Below, piece by piece: positions 50,182 to 58,724 of a stretch of DNA of 64,000 bases. The notes below the pieces were generated by a model, which saw only the letters and a program-made list of their open reading frames with translations, did no database searches and was not told where the DNA came from. The stretch's first letter is position 1. Each line of letters begins with the position of its first letter. The position numbers were made by a program, and so were the translations under genes. Origin of the DNA: Candidatus Methanoplasma cognatum (GTDB taxonomy: Archaea > Thermoplasmatota > Thermoplasmata > Methanomassiliicoccales > Methanomethylophilaceae); NCBI GenBank assembly GCA_009777615.1, contig WRLM01000003.1, positions 124,001 to 188,000 on the forward strand, written 5' to 3'.

Positions 50182-51219
50182 ATGGTCATAACAGCGGAGA
50201 TGGCATTGAACATGCCCAAAGGTCTTGGCGCCGCATTATCCGGCATCGTATCGAAAAGCTCGCTGGAGGGGGCTCCTTATACAGCCGATCTGGATTATGT
50301 TCTGCCCGGGGCGAAATCGGCTATAGTGTTCGCCGTTCCTTTCAGCCAAGAGTTGATAGAACCGTTTCTGAGCAAGAAAGATTTCTCTCTCAGCGGGCAT
50401 AAGATCGAGAGGACGACATTCGCATTCGGCATCTCCTTCGAGTTGTCCACAGTTCTCGATTCTTTGGGGCACAGGGCGGTTCCGATCGCATCGAATTTCG
50501 CCTTCAGAAAGGATACTCCGAACGGCATCTTCGACCGCATCCCGCCAATCTCCCTGAAGCTCCTTGCCGCGGCTTGCGGAGTGGGCAGCATAGGACAGTC
50601 CGGACTGCTCCTGACAAAACAGCACGGCGCGGCATTTTCGCTGGGTGGAGTGGTCACCGACATCGAACTGGAACCGACGGAGTCCCTCCCCGAAAGCGAA
50701 AATTATTGCGACGGGTGTCTTCTCTGTAAAAGGTCATGCGTGGCGGACTTCATTCTTCCTGGTAAACGTACGATGACGATCGGCGGAAAGGAGATGAGGG
50801 TCGGCAACTGCAGACTCGCCTCGCGCTGCGCTTATCCCTGCGGAGGGATAACGGGATTGGACGGAAGCGGAAAATGGTCCACATGGTCACCGGGAAGATT
50901 CCCTCTCCCGGATGACGATGAAGAATACAGAACGATATCAAAAAGATACATCGAACGGTACCTGCAAAGAAAAAGGACCGGCCCCGTATCATACAACCCG
51001 CTGCTTGCCGGCACATACGAAATGCAGTATACCTGCTCCAACTGCCAGTTCGTATGCCATCCTGACAAAGACGTGAGGAAAAAAAGGCATGATCTGCTGA
51101 TCAACAGCGGCGTCGTGATAGAGGATGAGGACGGGACCAAACATGCCGTCTCCCCTGATGAAGCTGAAGAATTCCTCAGCAGAATGCCGGAGGACAGAAG
51201 AAGACTATTCTCCGAGTGA
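50182..51219 (+). CDS. QueG-like Fe-S protein (epoxyqueuosine reductase family)
   Basis: A 345-residue protein related to the cobalamin- and Fe-S-dependent epoxyqueuosine reductase. It has the N-terminal domain with a YVLPGAKSAIVFAVPF strand, a GVGSIGQSGLLLTKQHGA region typical of the corrinoid-binding fold, a ferredoxin motif (CDGCLLCKRSCV), and a second cysteine set near the C-terminus (CSNCQFVC). Archaea make archaeosine and not queuosine, so the substrate must differ; reductive dehalogenase-type or corrinoid-reducing roles are possible. A TATA-like CTAATAAATAC lies about 28 nt before the ATG. It appears monocistronic. Confidence 0.8.
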   Translation: MVITAEMALNMPKGLGAALSGIVSKSSLEGAPYTADLDYVLPGAKSAIVFAVPFSQELIEPFLSKKDFSLSGHKIERTTFAFGISFELSTVLDSLGHRAVPIASNFAFRKDTPNGIFDRIPPISLKLLAAACGVGSIGQSGLLLTKQHGAAFSLGGVVTDIELEPTESLPESENYCDGCLLCKRSCVADFILPGKRTMTIGGKEMRVGNCRLASRCAYPCGGITGLDGSGKWSTWSPGRFPLPDDDEEYRTISKRYIERYLQRKRTGPVSYNPLLAGTYEMQYTCSNCQFVCHPDKDVRKKRHDLLINSGVVIEDEDGTKHAVSPDEAEEFLSRMPEDRRRLFSE

Positions 51220-51321
51220 AAAACACATGAACGGTGCTGGCACCCCTTATGTGTTAAGGCTGGAGCCGCACTGTAAGCTGAAAACTTTTATCAGTTACAT
51301 ATGCCATAGTGAACCATTCCC

Positions 51322-52281
51322 ATGAATGAGATTTGGACCGAGAAATACAGGCCGAAGGATCTTGACGAAGTTATAGGCCAGAGGCACGTGACCGAGAGAC
51401 TGAAAGCATATGTGTCATCGGGCAATACTCCCCATCTTCTGCTTGCCGGCCCCGCCGGTACCGGGAAGACCACCTGCGCCCTCGCTTTGGCAAGGGGGCT
51501 GTTCGGCGGAGAATGGAAGGGGAATTTCATAGAACTGAACGCGTCTGACGAAAGAGGCATAGACGTCGTCAGAGGAAAGATCAAAGAGTTCGCCAGGACC
51601 GCGCCTTTGGGAAAGGCCGATTTCAAGATCATATTCATGGATGAGGCCGACGCCCTTACGAATGACGCGCAGGCGGCGTTGAGGCGTACGATGGAAAAGT
51701 ACTCCAAGGTCTGCCGTTTCGTTCTGTCATGCAACTATTCATCCAAGATCATCGACCCGATCCAGTCGAGATGCGCAGTGTTCAGATTCAGCCCTCTTTC
51801 CAAAGAGGATATCGAGGACTACCTCAAAAGGATCATTGAAAAAGAGAACGTTAAGATCGATGATGACGCGCTGGAGGGACTCGTCCACGTCGCCAGAGGG
51901 GATATGAGGCGCGCGGTGAATTCCCTGCAGGTGGCCGCGTCGCTCGGTAAACAGATAACAATGGATGTGATCTTCCAGACTACCGGTCTTGCCAAACCTG
52001 AGGAAATAAAGAAGATGCTTGAGGCCGCACTTGGAGGGAGTTTCACCGGTGCGAGGGATATGCTCGACGATATCATGATCACATACGGTCTGTCCGGGCA
52101 GGACATAATACGGCAGATACATTCCTCATTCTTCAGCCTCAGCATAACCGATTCCGAAAAGGTTAAGCTGATGGATAAAACGGGAGAGATCGAATTCAGG
52201 ATAGTGGAAGGGAGCAACGAAAGGATACAGCTCGAAGCACTGCTGGCATATCTCGTGATGGTGGGCGGGAGCAAAAGATAA
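51322..52281 (+). CDS. rfcS: Replication factor C small subunit
   Basis: Clamp-loader subunit that opens the PCNA ring at primer ends. The 319 residues start MNEIWTEKYRPKDLDEVIGQ and include Walker A (LLAGPAGTGKTTCALALA), Walker B/DEAD-like FMDEADALT, the SRC arginine finger motif (IQSRCAVFRF) and sensor 2 (GDMRRAVNSLQ). No intein is present. A CTTTTATCAG element lies about 30-35 nt upstream. The nitroreductase gene follows after 13 bp, with a G-rich ribosome-binding site at the junction. Confidence 0.97.
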   Translation: MNEIWTEKYRPKDLDEVIGQRHVTERLKAYVSSGNTPHLLLAGPAGTGKTTCALALARGLFGGEWKGNFIELNASDERGIDVVRGKIKEFARTAPLGKADFKIIFMDEADALTNDAQAALRRTMEKYSKVCRFVLSCNYSSKIIDPIQSRCAVFRFSPLSKEDIEDYLKRIIEKENVKIDDDALEGLVHVARGDMRRAVNSLQVAASLGKQITMDVIFQTTGLAKPEEIKKMLEAALGGSFTGARDMLDDIMITYGLSGQDIIRQIHSSFFSLSITDSEKVKLMDKTGEIEFRIVEGSNERIQLEALLAYLVMVGGSKR

Positions 52282-52294
52282 GGGGGGTTTTCAG

Positions 52295-53011
52295 GTGGAG
52301 AGAAAGGATCTTTACGACGCGGTATGGAAAAGAAGGTCGGTTAGAAAATATCTTGACAGGCACATAGAGGGAGATAAGATCGAGATCCTCAGAGAGTCCG
52401 TACGCTCTCTCAACGAGGCCTCCGGGCTGACAATAGAATTTGTGGAAGACAGCGATTCCTTCCACTCGATCAAGACCTTCAGGTTCAAGAATGTCCGTTC
52501 TGTGATCGTGCTCAAAGGGAAAGCGAATGATCCGGACCTGTACGAAAAATGCGGATATTACGGGGAACATATAGTGCTGGAGGCAACGTCTCTCGGACTC
52601 GGCACCTGCTGGGTTGCCTTGACCTTTAACAAGAAAAGCGAATCGTTGAACATAAAAGGCGATGAGGAAATGGTATGCGTGATATCTGTAGGCTACGGCG
52701 CGGAAGCTATGGCCGAGCCGACATCTGTGCCGGACACACCGCACCGCAAGACAAAGAGCGTGTCCGATTTCCTTAACGGCAACACCAATGTTCCGGATTG
52801 GGTGACCGCGGGCGTTAAAGCGGCACAATTCGCGCCCACTGCGATGAACCGTCAGAGGACCAGATTCCATTTTGTCGATGGAACGCTTTCCGCAGAGACC
52901 CCCGGAGGCAGACTGAACATGGTCGACTTTGGTATAACCAAGTTCCACTTTGAGCTGGCAGCCGACGGAAATTTCGAACTGGGTTCCCCCTGCACATTCG
53001 GGAAGAACTGA
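52295..53011 (+). CDS. Nitroreductase-family protein
   Basis: A 238-residue flavoprotein of the nitroreductase fold, closest in layout to the putative TM-type nitroreductases in which two half-domains are joined in one chain. Residues 6-25 (YDAVWKRRSVRKYLDRHIEG) are the classic start with the FMN phosphate-binding Arg-Arg-Ser. LEATSLGLGTCWVALTF is the central helix-strand. The second half (VKAAQFAPTAMNRQRTRFHF) repeats the flavin-contact pattern. The natural substrate is unknown. GTG start, with a GGGGGG ribosome-binding site. It ends where the convergent ligase gene ends (adjacent stop codons). Confidence 0.87.
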   Translation: MERKDLYDAVWKRRSVRKYLDRHIEGDKIEILRESVRSLNEASGLTIEFVEDSDSFHSIKTFRFKNVRSVIVLKGKANDPDLYEKCGYYGEHIVLEATSLGLGTCWVALTFNKKSESLNIKGDEEMVCVISVGYGAEAMAEPTSVPDTPHRKTKSVSDFLNGNTNVPDWVTAGVKAAQFAPTAMNRQRTRFHFVDGTLSAETPGGRLNMVDFGITKFHFELAADGNFELGSPCTFGKN

Positions 53012-54247
53012 TCAATATCTGTTGTCGAATATGCGATTGGTCTTCTTCTCGCTCCTCGGAAGATCCCCTATGTTGACCGCTTTTGGTATGACCATAACGC
53101 CTATGGTCTCCTTGAGCCGTTTGGCGGTCTCTTTCTCTAGCGCCGGCCTCTTTTCCTCAGGAAGCTTTGTTTCGAAGAACACAGTGATTATGTCCTTTCC
53201 CTCCAAATGATCGATCATCACTTGGTATTCGCTTTCGACATCCTCCATCTTGCTCAGCACGCCATCGAACTGGGCGGGGAATATGTTGGTCCCTTTCACC
53301 TTGACCATGTCGTCCGTCCTTCCTGTTATGATATCGATCCGCGGATACCTGGATCCGCAGGGACAGTCCCCTGTCATTATCCTTGTAAGGTCATGGGTCC
53401 TGTATCTTATCAGGGGCGCCCCCTCCTTAAGAAGGGTGGTGATCACCAGTTCCCCCACCTGGCCGTCCGGAAGCACCTTACCCGTCTTCGGATCTATTGT
53501 TTCAAAATAGAGATAGTCATCCCACATGTGTATCCCGTTATCGTAACTGCAACTTATGCCGATGCCCGGCCCGTATATCTCCGTCAGGCCGTATATATCG
53601 TACAACTCAACGCCGAGATCGTCCGCTATCCTCTTCCTCATCTTATCTCCCCAGCGTTCCGACCCTATCACTCCCTTTCTGAGGCTTATCTTGTCTTTTA
53701 TGCCGCGCTTTTTGATCTCTTCCGACAGAAGCAGGGCATACGATGACGTTGATCCCAGGACCGTGCTGTGAAGGTCCGTCATCATCTTGATCTGTTTTTC
53801 CGTGTTCCCGGGCCCCATGGGGATCACCATCGCGCCGAGCTTCTCCGCGCCGTACTGGAACCCTATTCCAGCCGTCCATAACCCATATCCCGGAGTCACC
53901 TGTACAATGTCCTCGGAATTCAACCCCGCCATCCTGTAGCAGCGTTCGAACATAGTTCCCCAATCTTCGACATCCTTCTTTGTGTATGGTATTATGACCG
54001 GGACGCCCGTCGTCCCCGATGATGAATGTATCCTCACGATCTCTTTTTCTGGCACGGCGCTGAGCCCGAGAGGGTACGCGTCGCGAAGCTCTTCTTTTTC
54101 AGTAAACGGGAGTTTCTCAAAATCCTCCTGCGTATTCACCTTTGAAAGGTCTATCTTTTTGAATTTCTTTCCGTAGAAAGGACTTTTCTCCTTTATCGTT
54201 GATAACATGTTCGTTATCTTTTCCATTTGGTAATCGTTCATTTTCAT
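53012..54247 (-). CDS. Phenylacetate-CoA ligase family (aryl-acid CoA ligase 2)
   Basis: A second PaaK-type ligase, 411 residues. Motifs: RIHSSSGTTGVPVIIPYT (P-loop), YGLWTAGIGFQYGAEKLGA, YDIYGLTEIYGPG, IRYRTHDLTRI, GRTDDMVKVKGTNIFP, and a lysine-rich end (RSEKKTNRIFDNRY). It differs enough from the copy at 23380 to suggest another acid, such as indole- or hydroxyphenylacetate. No ACT gene follows it. I start at ATG 54247 (MKMNDYQMEK) after AGAGG; a TATA-like GGTTATATTTGAAT (54280-54292, minus strand) gives a short leader. An imperfect palindrome TGTACAATAATATACA (54308-54323) lies just upstream of the TATA element. Confidence 0.9.
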   Translation of the reverse strand: MKMNDYQMEKITNMLSTIKEKSPFYGKKFKKIDLSKVNTQEDFEKLPFTEKEELRDAYPLGLSAVPEKEIVRIHSSSGTTGVPVIIPYTKKDVEDWGTMFERCYRMAGLNSEDIVQVTPGYGLWTAGIGFQYGAEKLGAMVIPMGPGNTEKQIKMMTDLHSTVLGSTSSYALLLSEEIKKRGIKDKISLRKGVIGSERWGDKMRKRIADDLGVELYDIYGLTEIYGPGIGISCSYDNGIHMWDDYLYFETIDPKTGKVLPDGQVGELVITTLLKEGAPLIRYRTHDLTRIMTGDCPCGSRYPRIDIITGRTDDMVKVKGTNIFPAQFDGVLSKMEDVESEYQVMIDHLEGKDIITVFFETKLPEEKRPALEKETAKRLKETIGVMVIPKAVNIGDLPRSEKKTNRIFDNRY

Positions 54248-54366
54248 GGGGATGCCTCTTGTGTGAATATACAAATCAATTCAAATATAACCACTTTGCG
54301 GCATTAATGTACAATAATATACAGTTAAAACTTCCTTTCTAGCGTAAAAACACGCCCGCACCATGC

Positions 54367-55095
54367 TCAATGCTGCAGGTCCTTCAGAATATCCTTTGCC
54401 TCTTCGCTGCCTCTCGCAGCCGCTTTTTTGAACCATTTCATGGCGTTGTTCTCGCTCTTCACCATTCCTTCCCCACTTAAAGACATCTTTCCGAGCTGCA
54501 GCATGGCATCCGGGCTCCCCTCCTCCGCGGCCTTTGCCAATATCTTTGCCGCCTTGTTCGGGTCCTTCTGTACCCCCCTTCCCTCAAAGATCATCATGCC
54601 CAGCCTGAACCTTGCCTTAGGGTGTCCTACCTCCGCACATTCAGCATATATCTTTAAGGCCTCTTTCTCATCGGCTGGTATCCCTCTGCCCTCTTCTTTC
54701 ATCACGCCTATCCTGTAATGAGCCGCGAGATTGCCGTTCTCGGCGGCCTTTGAATACCACGTCAGCGCCTCATTCCAGTCTTGTTCCGTTCCGAGGCCTT
54801 CGGAATACATGTGTGCGAGGTTGAACTGCGCCCTCACGTATCCCTGTTCGGCGGAGCATTTGTACAGCTTGAACGCTTTATCGGTGTCCTGGTAGGCACC
54901 ATACCCGTGCGCGAGCATGTATCCAAAGTTGCATTGCCCTTCCGGATCTCCCTGCCTCGCGGACAGCCTGAACCACATGAGGGCTTTCTCCATATCCTTT
55001 TGGACGCCGCTCCCGTCAAAGTAAATGTATCCCATCGCATTCTGCGCATGGGGATCGCCGCCGGACGCGGCATCCAGGACCTCTTTGAAACCCAA
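54367..55095 (-). CDS. Sel1-repeat protein, operon gene 3
   Basis: A 242-residue protein made almost entirely of Sel1-like (TPR-related) repeats, about six units of 36 residues, each with the pattern A.Y.LG.MY..G.GV..D...A..WF.KAA. No signal peptide or membrane segment. Sel1 arrays are scaffolds for protein-protein contact. It begins at TTG with a GAGGTGA ribosome-binding site, 4 bp after the stop of the upstream Sel1 gene, and is the last of three in one operon. The binding partners are unknown. Confidence 0.85.
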   Translation of the reverse strand: MGFKEVLDAASGGDPHAQNAMGYIYFDGSGVQKDMEKALMWFRLSARQGDPEGQCNFGYMLAHGYGAYQDTDKAFKLYKCSAEQGYVRAQFNLAHMYSEGLGTEQDWNEALTWYSKAAENGNLAAHYRIGVMKEEGRGIPADEKEALKIYAECAEVGHPKARFRLGMMIFEGRGVQKDPNKAAKILAKAAEEGSPDAMLQLGKMSLSGEGMVKSENNAMKWFKKAAARGSEEAKDILKDLQH

Positions 55096-55099
55096 AAGA

Positions 55100-56197
55100 T
55101 CACCTCACGATCACGGCCGAGTTCCTGACGTGTATCTCGGGATGCTCCATGTGCAGGCTGAGCCTGTAGTATGCTGTCAGATAACCGTTCGCGGCTGCCA
55201 TCGTATAGTATCTTATCGCCTCGTCCAGGCTTTTCTTCAGGCCCATCCCTTCTTCATAAAAAGTGCCGATGGTGAACTGAGCATCTTCGGAGCCCGCGAC
55301 CGAAGCCTTCATCATCAGCTCCAGGGCTTTCCTGTCGTTTCTTTTGACATGGATCCCGGCATGGTACATCATTGCCAGAGTGAACATCGAAAGAGGATCC
55401 CCCAATTCCGCCGATATCGTGTAGTTCTTGAACGCATTCTCTTCGTTTCCTATCTCGAAGAAATAATCAGCGGCGTTGAGCGCCTGTTCCCTGGCAAGCT
55501 TCTCTTTCTCGACGTCGGCGTTCATCAGGATGGATTCTCTCTCCTCCAGAGAATCATGCTTCCCTCCAGCGAGTGCGGAAAGGACGTACTGCCAGCACAT
55601 GAGACATTTCTCGTGCCCCATGTCCGCCCCCATCTTATACCACCTGCCCGCTTCGAAAAGATCGAATTCGACGTTGAACAGACCGTATTCGAAGTTCCGG
55701 CCTATCCAATAGAACAATTCCCCATTGCCTTTCAGTCCCGCCCTCGCATACCACTGCTCTTGCTCCGATATGTCCTGCCGGGTGCCGATCCCTCTCCCGT
55801 ACATGTATCCGGTCATGAACAGCGCCATCGGATCCCCTTGGATCGCGGCGGAGTGCATCCACTTTAACGCCGACACCTCGTCCCTCTTTATGTGGATCCC
55901 TTTCAGATATGTGAACCCTAACTCGACCTTTGCCTCTGGAACCCCGGCTTCGGCCGCGGCTTTGAGGTGGAAAACGAACATCGCGCCGTCCTTATTGGCT
56001 ATCGTTCCGTCCCGGAATATCTTTGCCAGCTCCCATTTGGCCCTCGAACATCCCGCTTCCGATGATTTGGTGTACCATTTCATCGCAAGTTCCGGATCCG
56101 GGTCTATGTTCTTCCCGTGGTGGTACATATAGGCAAGACCCAGCCTTGCGTAGGGGTTCCCCGTCTCAGCATCCTGGAATATCGTTCTCTTTGCCAT
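55100..56197 (-). CDS. Sel1-repeat protein, operon gene 2
   Basis: A 365-residue protein with about nine Sel1-like repeats in two blocks (residues 5-160 and about 235-350). They are separated by a less regular stretch rich in Glu and Lys (about 170-235) that may form a coiled linker. A GGAGGT ribosome-binding site precedes the ATG, 13 bp after the stop of the upstream Sel1 gene. No signal sequence. It ends MEHPEIHVRNSAVIVR after a last partial repeat. The function is unknown beyond a likely scaffold role. Confidence 0.85.
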   Translation of the reverse strand: MAKRTIFQDAETGNPYARLGLAYMYHHGKNIDPDPELAMKWYTKSSEAGCSRAKWELAKIFRDGTIANKDGAMFVFHLKAAAEAGVPEAKVELGFTYLKGIHIKRDEVSALKWMHSAAIQGDPMALFMTGYMYGRGIGTRQDISEQEQWYARAGLKGNGELFYWIGRNFEYGLFNVEFDLFEAGRWYKMGADMGHEKCLMCWQYVLSALAGGKHDSLEERESILMNADVEKEKLAREQALNAADYFFEIGNEENAFKNYTISAELGDPLSMFTLAMMYHAGIHVKRNDRKALELMMKASVAGSEDAQFTIGTFYEEGMGLKKSLDEAIRYYTMAAANGYLTAYYRLSLHMEHPEIHVRNSAVIVR

Positions 56198-56210
56198 GCC
56201 GTACCTCCTT

Positions 56211-57677
56211 TCAGCGTATCCTCTCCGCTTTTATCTTTCCGAGAAGCGTTTTTGCGTCGAGATCTCCCTGCTTAGCCGCCATAGACAGATATTTTTTTGC
56301 GCGAGGTATGTTCTTTTTCACGTGCTTGCCTTCCATATACAGTTTCCCAAGATAATACTGCCCTTCGGCGTATCCCGAATCGGCGGATTCATTGAGAAGT
56401 CTCATTCCTTCTTCGATGTCCTCCGCGACCCCGGAACCTGTGACATATATCATACCCAGGAAGGCTTTTGCTCCCGGATGCCCCTGCTCGGCCGCCTGTC
56501 CGAGCCATAACACAGCATCCTTTTCGCTCCTCTCCACTCCTCTTCCTTCGTAGTAGTAGCATCCCAGATAATACTGCGAGTTGGCCTCCCCCATCTCCGC
56601 CGCGTCCGTGAAATACTTTACGGCCATTTTGTCATCTTTTTTGTAATAGCTTCCTGTACCGTACATGCAGGCGAGCGCATACTGAGCGTATCCGTTGCAG
56701 GATGCGGCGGCCTTCTCGAACCATTTGGCCGCTTTTTCCAGATCCTGTTCTAGCACCTCTCCTTCAAATCTCATGTTCGCATAGTCGACCATTGCCTGCT
56801 GGAATCCCTGTTCGCAGGATGCTTCGAGATTCATTATCGCCTTGGCCTCGTTCCTTTTGACCCCTTTGCCGTAAGCGTACATCATGCCAAGCTGATACTG
56901 CGCCTCGCTGTGCCCGGATGCGGCGGCCTTCTCCATATACGCCGCGGACTTGGCGTCGCTGTGATATGATGTCTTCGGGACCATGTGTATGAATGCCAAG
57001 GCATACTGTGCATCGGCGTTGCCTGCGTCGGCCGCCTGCTGATACCACCTCACCGCTTCCTTCATATCCGTGTCCGAATAGCAGAGGCCGGCCTCATACA
57101 TCTCTCCGATATGGTACATTGCCTCGGAGCTGCCGTTCTCTGCCGCCTTACTCAGCCAATACACCGCCTTTTCCTTATCCTTACCGACACCTTTGCCCAT
57201 TAGATACATGAAACCGATCGTACACTGCGCGTGGACGTCATCCTCCTCGGCGCATACGGTGTACCATCTGACGGCTGCCCTGTGGCTTTTCTTGACGGGG
57301 GGCCTTCCTTCTGTGTACATCTCGAACAGCTCCCTGCAGGCATCGGTGTCCCTCTGTTCACCCCTGAGTTTAAGATCAAAGAGTGTGTCTGCGTCTTCCG
57401 CGCCGGCGCTTCTTCCGATCTCATCCATAGTCAGAGCGGCGTCCTCCCAGCCCGAAGCGGCGGACAGCGTCAGAAGCTCTTTTGCCGTGATCTCGTCCCT
57501 GATGACGGACGTTCCGGTGCGGAGGAACAGGGCATAAAGATACCGGGCTTCGCCGCTGCCCTCTGCGGATAACTTTTCCAGCATCTCCGCCGCCTTGTTC
57601 GGATCGTAATTCGGCGACGCGCAATCCATATGGGAACGCGCTTCCGAACAAGTGCTGTCATACCTCAACGTGGGCAT
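56211..57677 (-). CDS. Sel1-repeat protein, operon gene 1
   Basis: The largest of the set, 488 residues with about eleven to twelve Sel1-like repeats. They are very regular from residue 125 on (for example AVRWYQQAADAGNADAQYAL and AAKWFEKAAASCNGYAQYAL). The first 120 residues are more divergent. The ATG at 57677 has a strong GGAGG ribosome-binding site five bases upstream. The gene heads a three-gene Sel1 operon. No signal sequence is evident, so it is probably cytoplasmic. Confidence 0.87.
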   Translation of the reverse strand: MPTLRYDSTCSEARSHMDCASPNYDPNKAAEMLEKLSAEGSGEARYLYALFLRTGTSVIRDEITAKELLTLSAASGWEDAALTMDEIGRSAGAEDADTLFDLKLRGEQRDTDACRELFEMYTEGRPPVKKSHRAAVRWYTVCAEEDDVHAQCTIGFMYLMGKGVGKDKEKAVYWLSKAAENGSSEAMYHIGEMYEAGLCYSDTDMKEAVRWYQQAADAGNADAQYALAFIHMVPKTSYHSDAKSAAYMEKAAASGHSEAQYQLGMMYAYGKGVKRNEAKAIMNLEASCEQGFQQAMVDYANMRFEGEVLEQDLEKAAKWFEKAAASCNGYAQYALACMYGTGSYYKKDDKMAVKYFTDAAEMGEANSQYYLGCYYYEGRGVERSEKDAVLWLGQAAEQGHPGAKAFLGMIYVTGSGVAEDIEEGMRLLNESADSGYAEGQYYLGKLYMEGKHVKKNIPRAKKYLSMAAKQGDLDAKTLLGKIKAERIR

Positions 57678-58034
57678 AAGTCCTCCATATACCGAACAAG
57701 TTTATCATTTTAGCTACACTCGGATCCTTCTCCTCACCATCGATGCCCTTGAGGAAGAACGATACATACGAAATATCTCGCACTGACCAGAACGTTCCAA
57801 CACAGAGGGTTGTTAACACAAGAGAGATCATAACAGAGTAACGAATTTTCGTTTCCTCCGTGCACGGAAAGCGACGTATAGGAAACATCGGACAGCTCAA
57901 ACAATACAGATATTTGCCGCTGCCCGTGCTTTGATGAAAACATATTTCTGACGTAAACCGTCACCTTTGCAACGATTCCTGACAGGGACCGAAAAAGCAT
58001 AAGAATTATAACCGTCCTAACTCATTGCGCATCT
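57678..58034. other. Intergenic region between divergent Sel1 genes
   Basis: About 360 bp. An 80-codon minus-strand frame (57658-57900) runs into the Sel1 operon start, but its codon use (many GTT, TCT, CGT, ACT) differs from neighbouring genes and no domain is recognised. A TATA-like TAAAATGATAAAC (minus strand, about 57700-57713) would suit the Sel1 operon. Nothing else is evident. Confidence 0.4.
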
Positions 58035-58724
58035 ATGCACGAGGACTCTGGCATTCCGTTCGAAAGTCAGATGGAACCATTAGAGTGGGCTAAATTCATA
58101 ATCCGGACGAAGTCCGAAAAGAACTACCGTTCCGCTTTCTCTATACTGTCGTCCTCCGCGAACAGAGGGTCCTCCGACGCGGAATTCTATCTGGGCCTCC
58201 TTTATTCAAGAGGACAGGGCGTGAAAAAAGACCTTTCAGCGGCAAAATACTGGTTCGAACAAGCCTCTGATGACGGGAACCTTGGCGCGATGTATTTCTT
58301 GGGGAAAATGCACAGTAAAGGCTACGGGGCGGAAAAGGACGCCAAAAAAGCCATTTCTTTGCTGAACATGCCTGCGACGATGGGAGATCCCCGGGCCCAG
58401 TACGAACTCGGGCTGATCTATTTCGACGGGGACAGTGAAGAAAAGGATCTTTCCGCCGCAGTAGAATGGTTCACTGCGTCCGCCGAATCCGGCCATTCGG
58501 AGGCCCAGTTCATACTGGGGCAACTGTACAAGACCGGATACGGCGTAGAAAAGAACACCGAGAAGGCTCTGGACTGGCTCACTTCCGCCGCGATGAACAA
58601 GCACCGCGGCGCACAGATACTCCTCGGGAATATGTACGACACAGGGGACGGCGTTCCCGTGGATAAGGAAGAGGCCGACCGCTGGTACAGTATGAAGGAC
58701 GATGCGGTTATTTCAGCCCTCTGA
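58035..58724 (+). CDS. Sel1-repeat protein, divergent fourth copy
   Basis: A 229-residue protein with about five Sel1-like repeats from residue 35 on (for example AEFYLGLLYSRGQGVKKDLSAAKYWFEQA). A short N-terminal helix (MEPLEWAKFIIRTKSEKNYRSAF) comes first. It is divergent from the three-gene Sel1 operon and shares its intergenic region, so the four may respond to the same signal. The 3' end overlaps the convergent formate-tetrahydrofolate ligase gene by 17 bp. Likely a cytoplasmic adaptor. Confidence 0.85.
   Translation: MHEDSGIPFESQMEPLEWAKFIIRTKSEKNYRSAFSILSSSANRGSSDAEFYLGLLYSRGQGVKKDLSAAKYWFEQASDDGNLGAMYFLGKMHSKGYGAEKDAKKAISLLNMPATMGDPRAQYELGLIYFDGDSEEKDLSAAVEWFTASAESGHSEAQFILGQLYKTGYGVEKNTEKALDWLTSAAMNKHRGAQILLGNMYDTGDGVPVDKEEADRWYSMKDDAVISAL

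Noticed and set aside
57658-57900. Possible 80-residue gene upstream of the Sel1 operon (ends WRTYAHVEV)
   Set aside because: Codon use differs from surrounding genes, no family is recognised, and the overlapping GGAGG is explained as the ribosome-binding site of the Sel1 gene. A hydrophobic stretch keeps a small doubt open.
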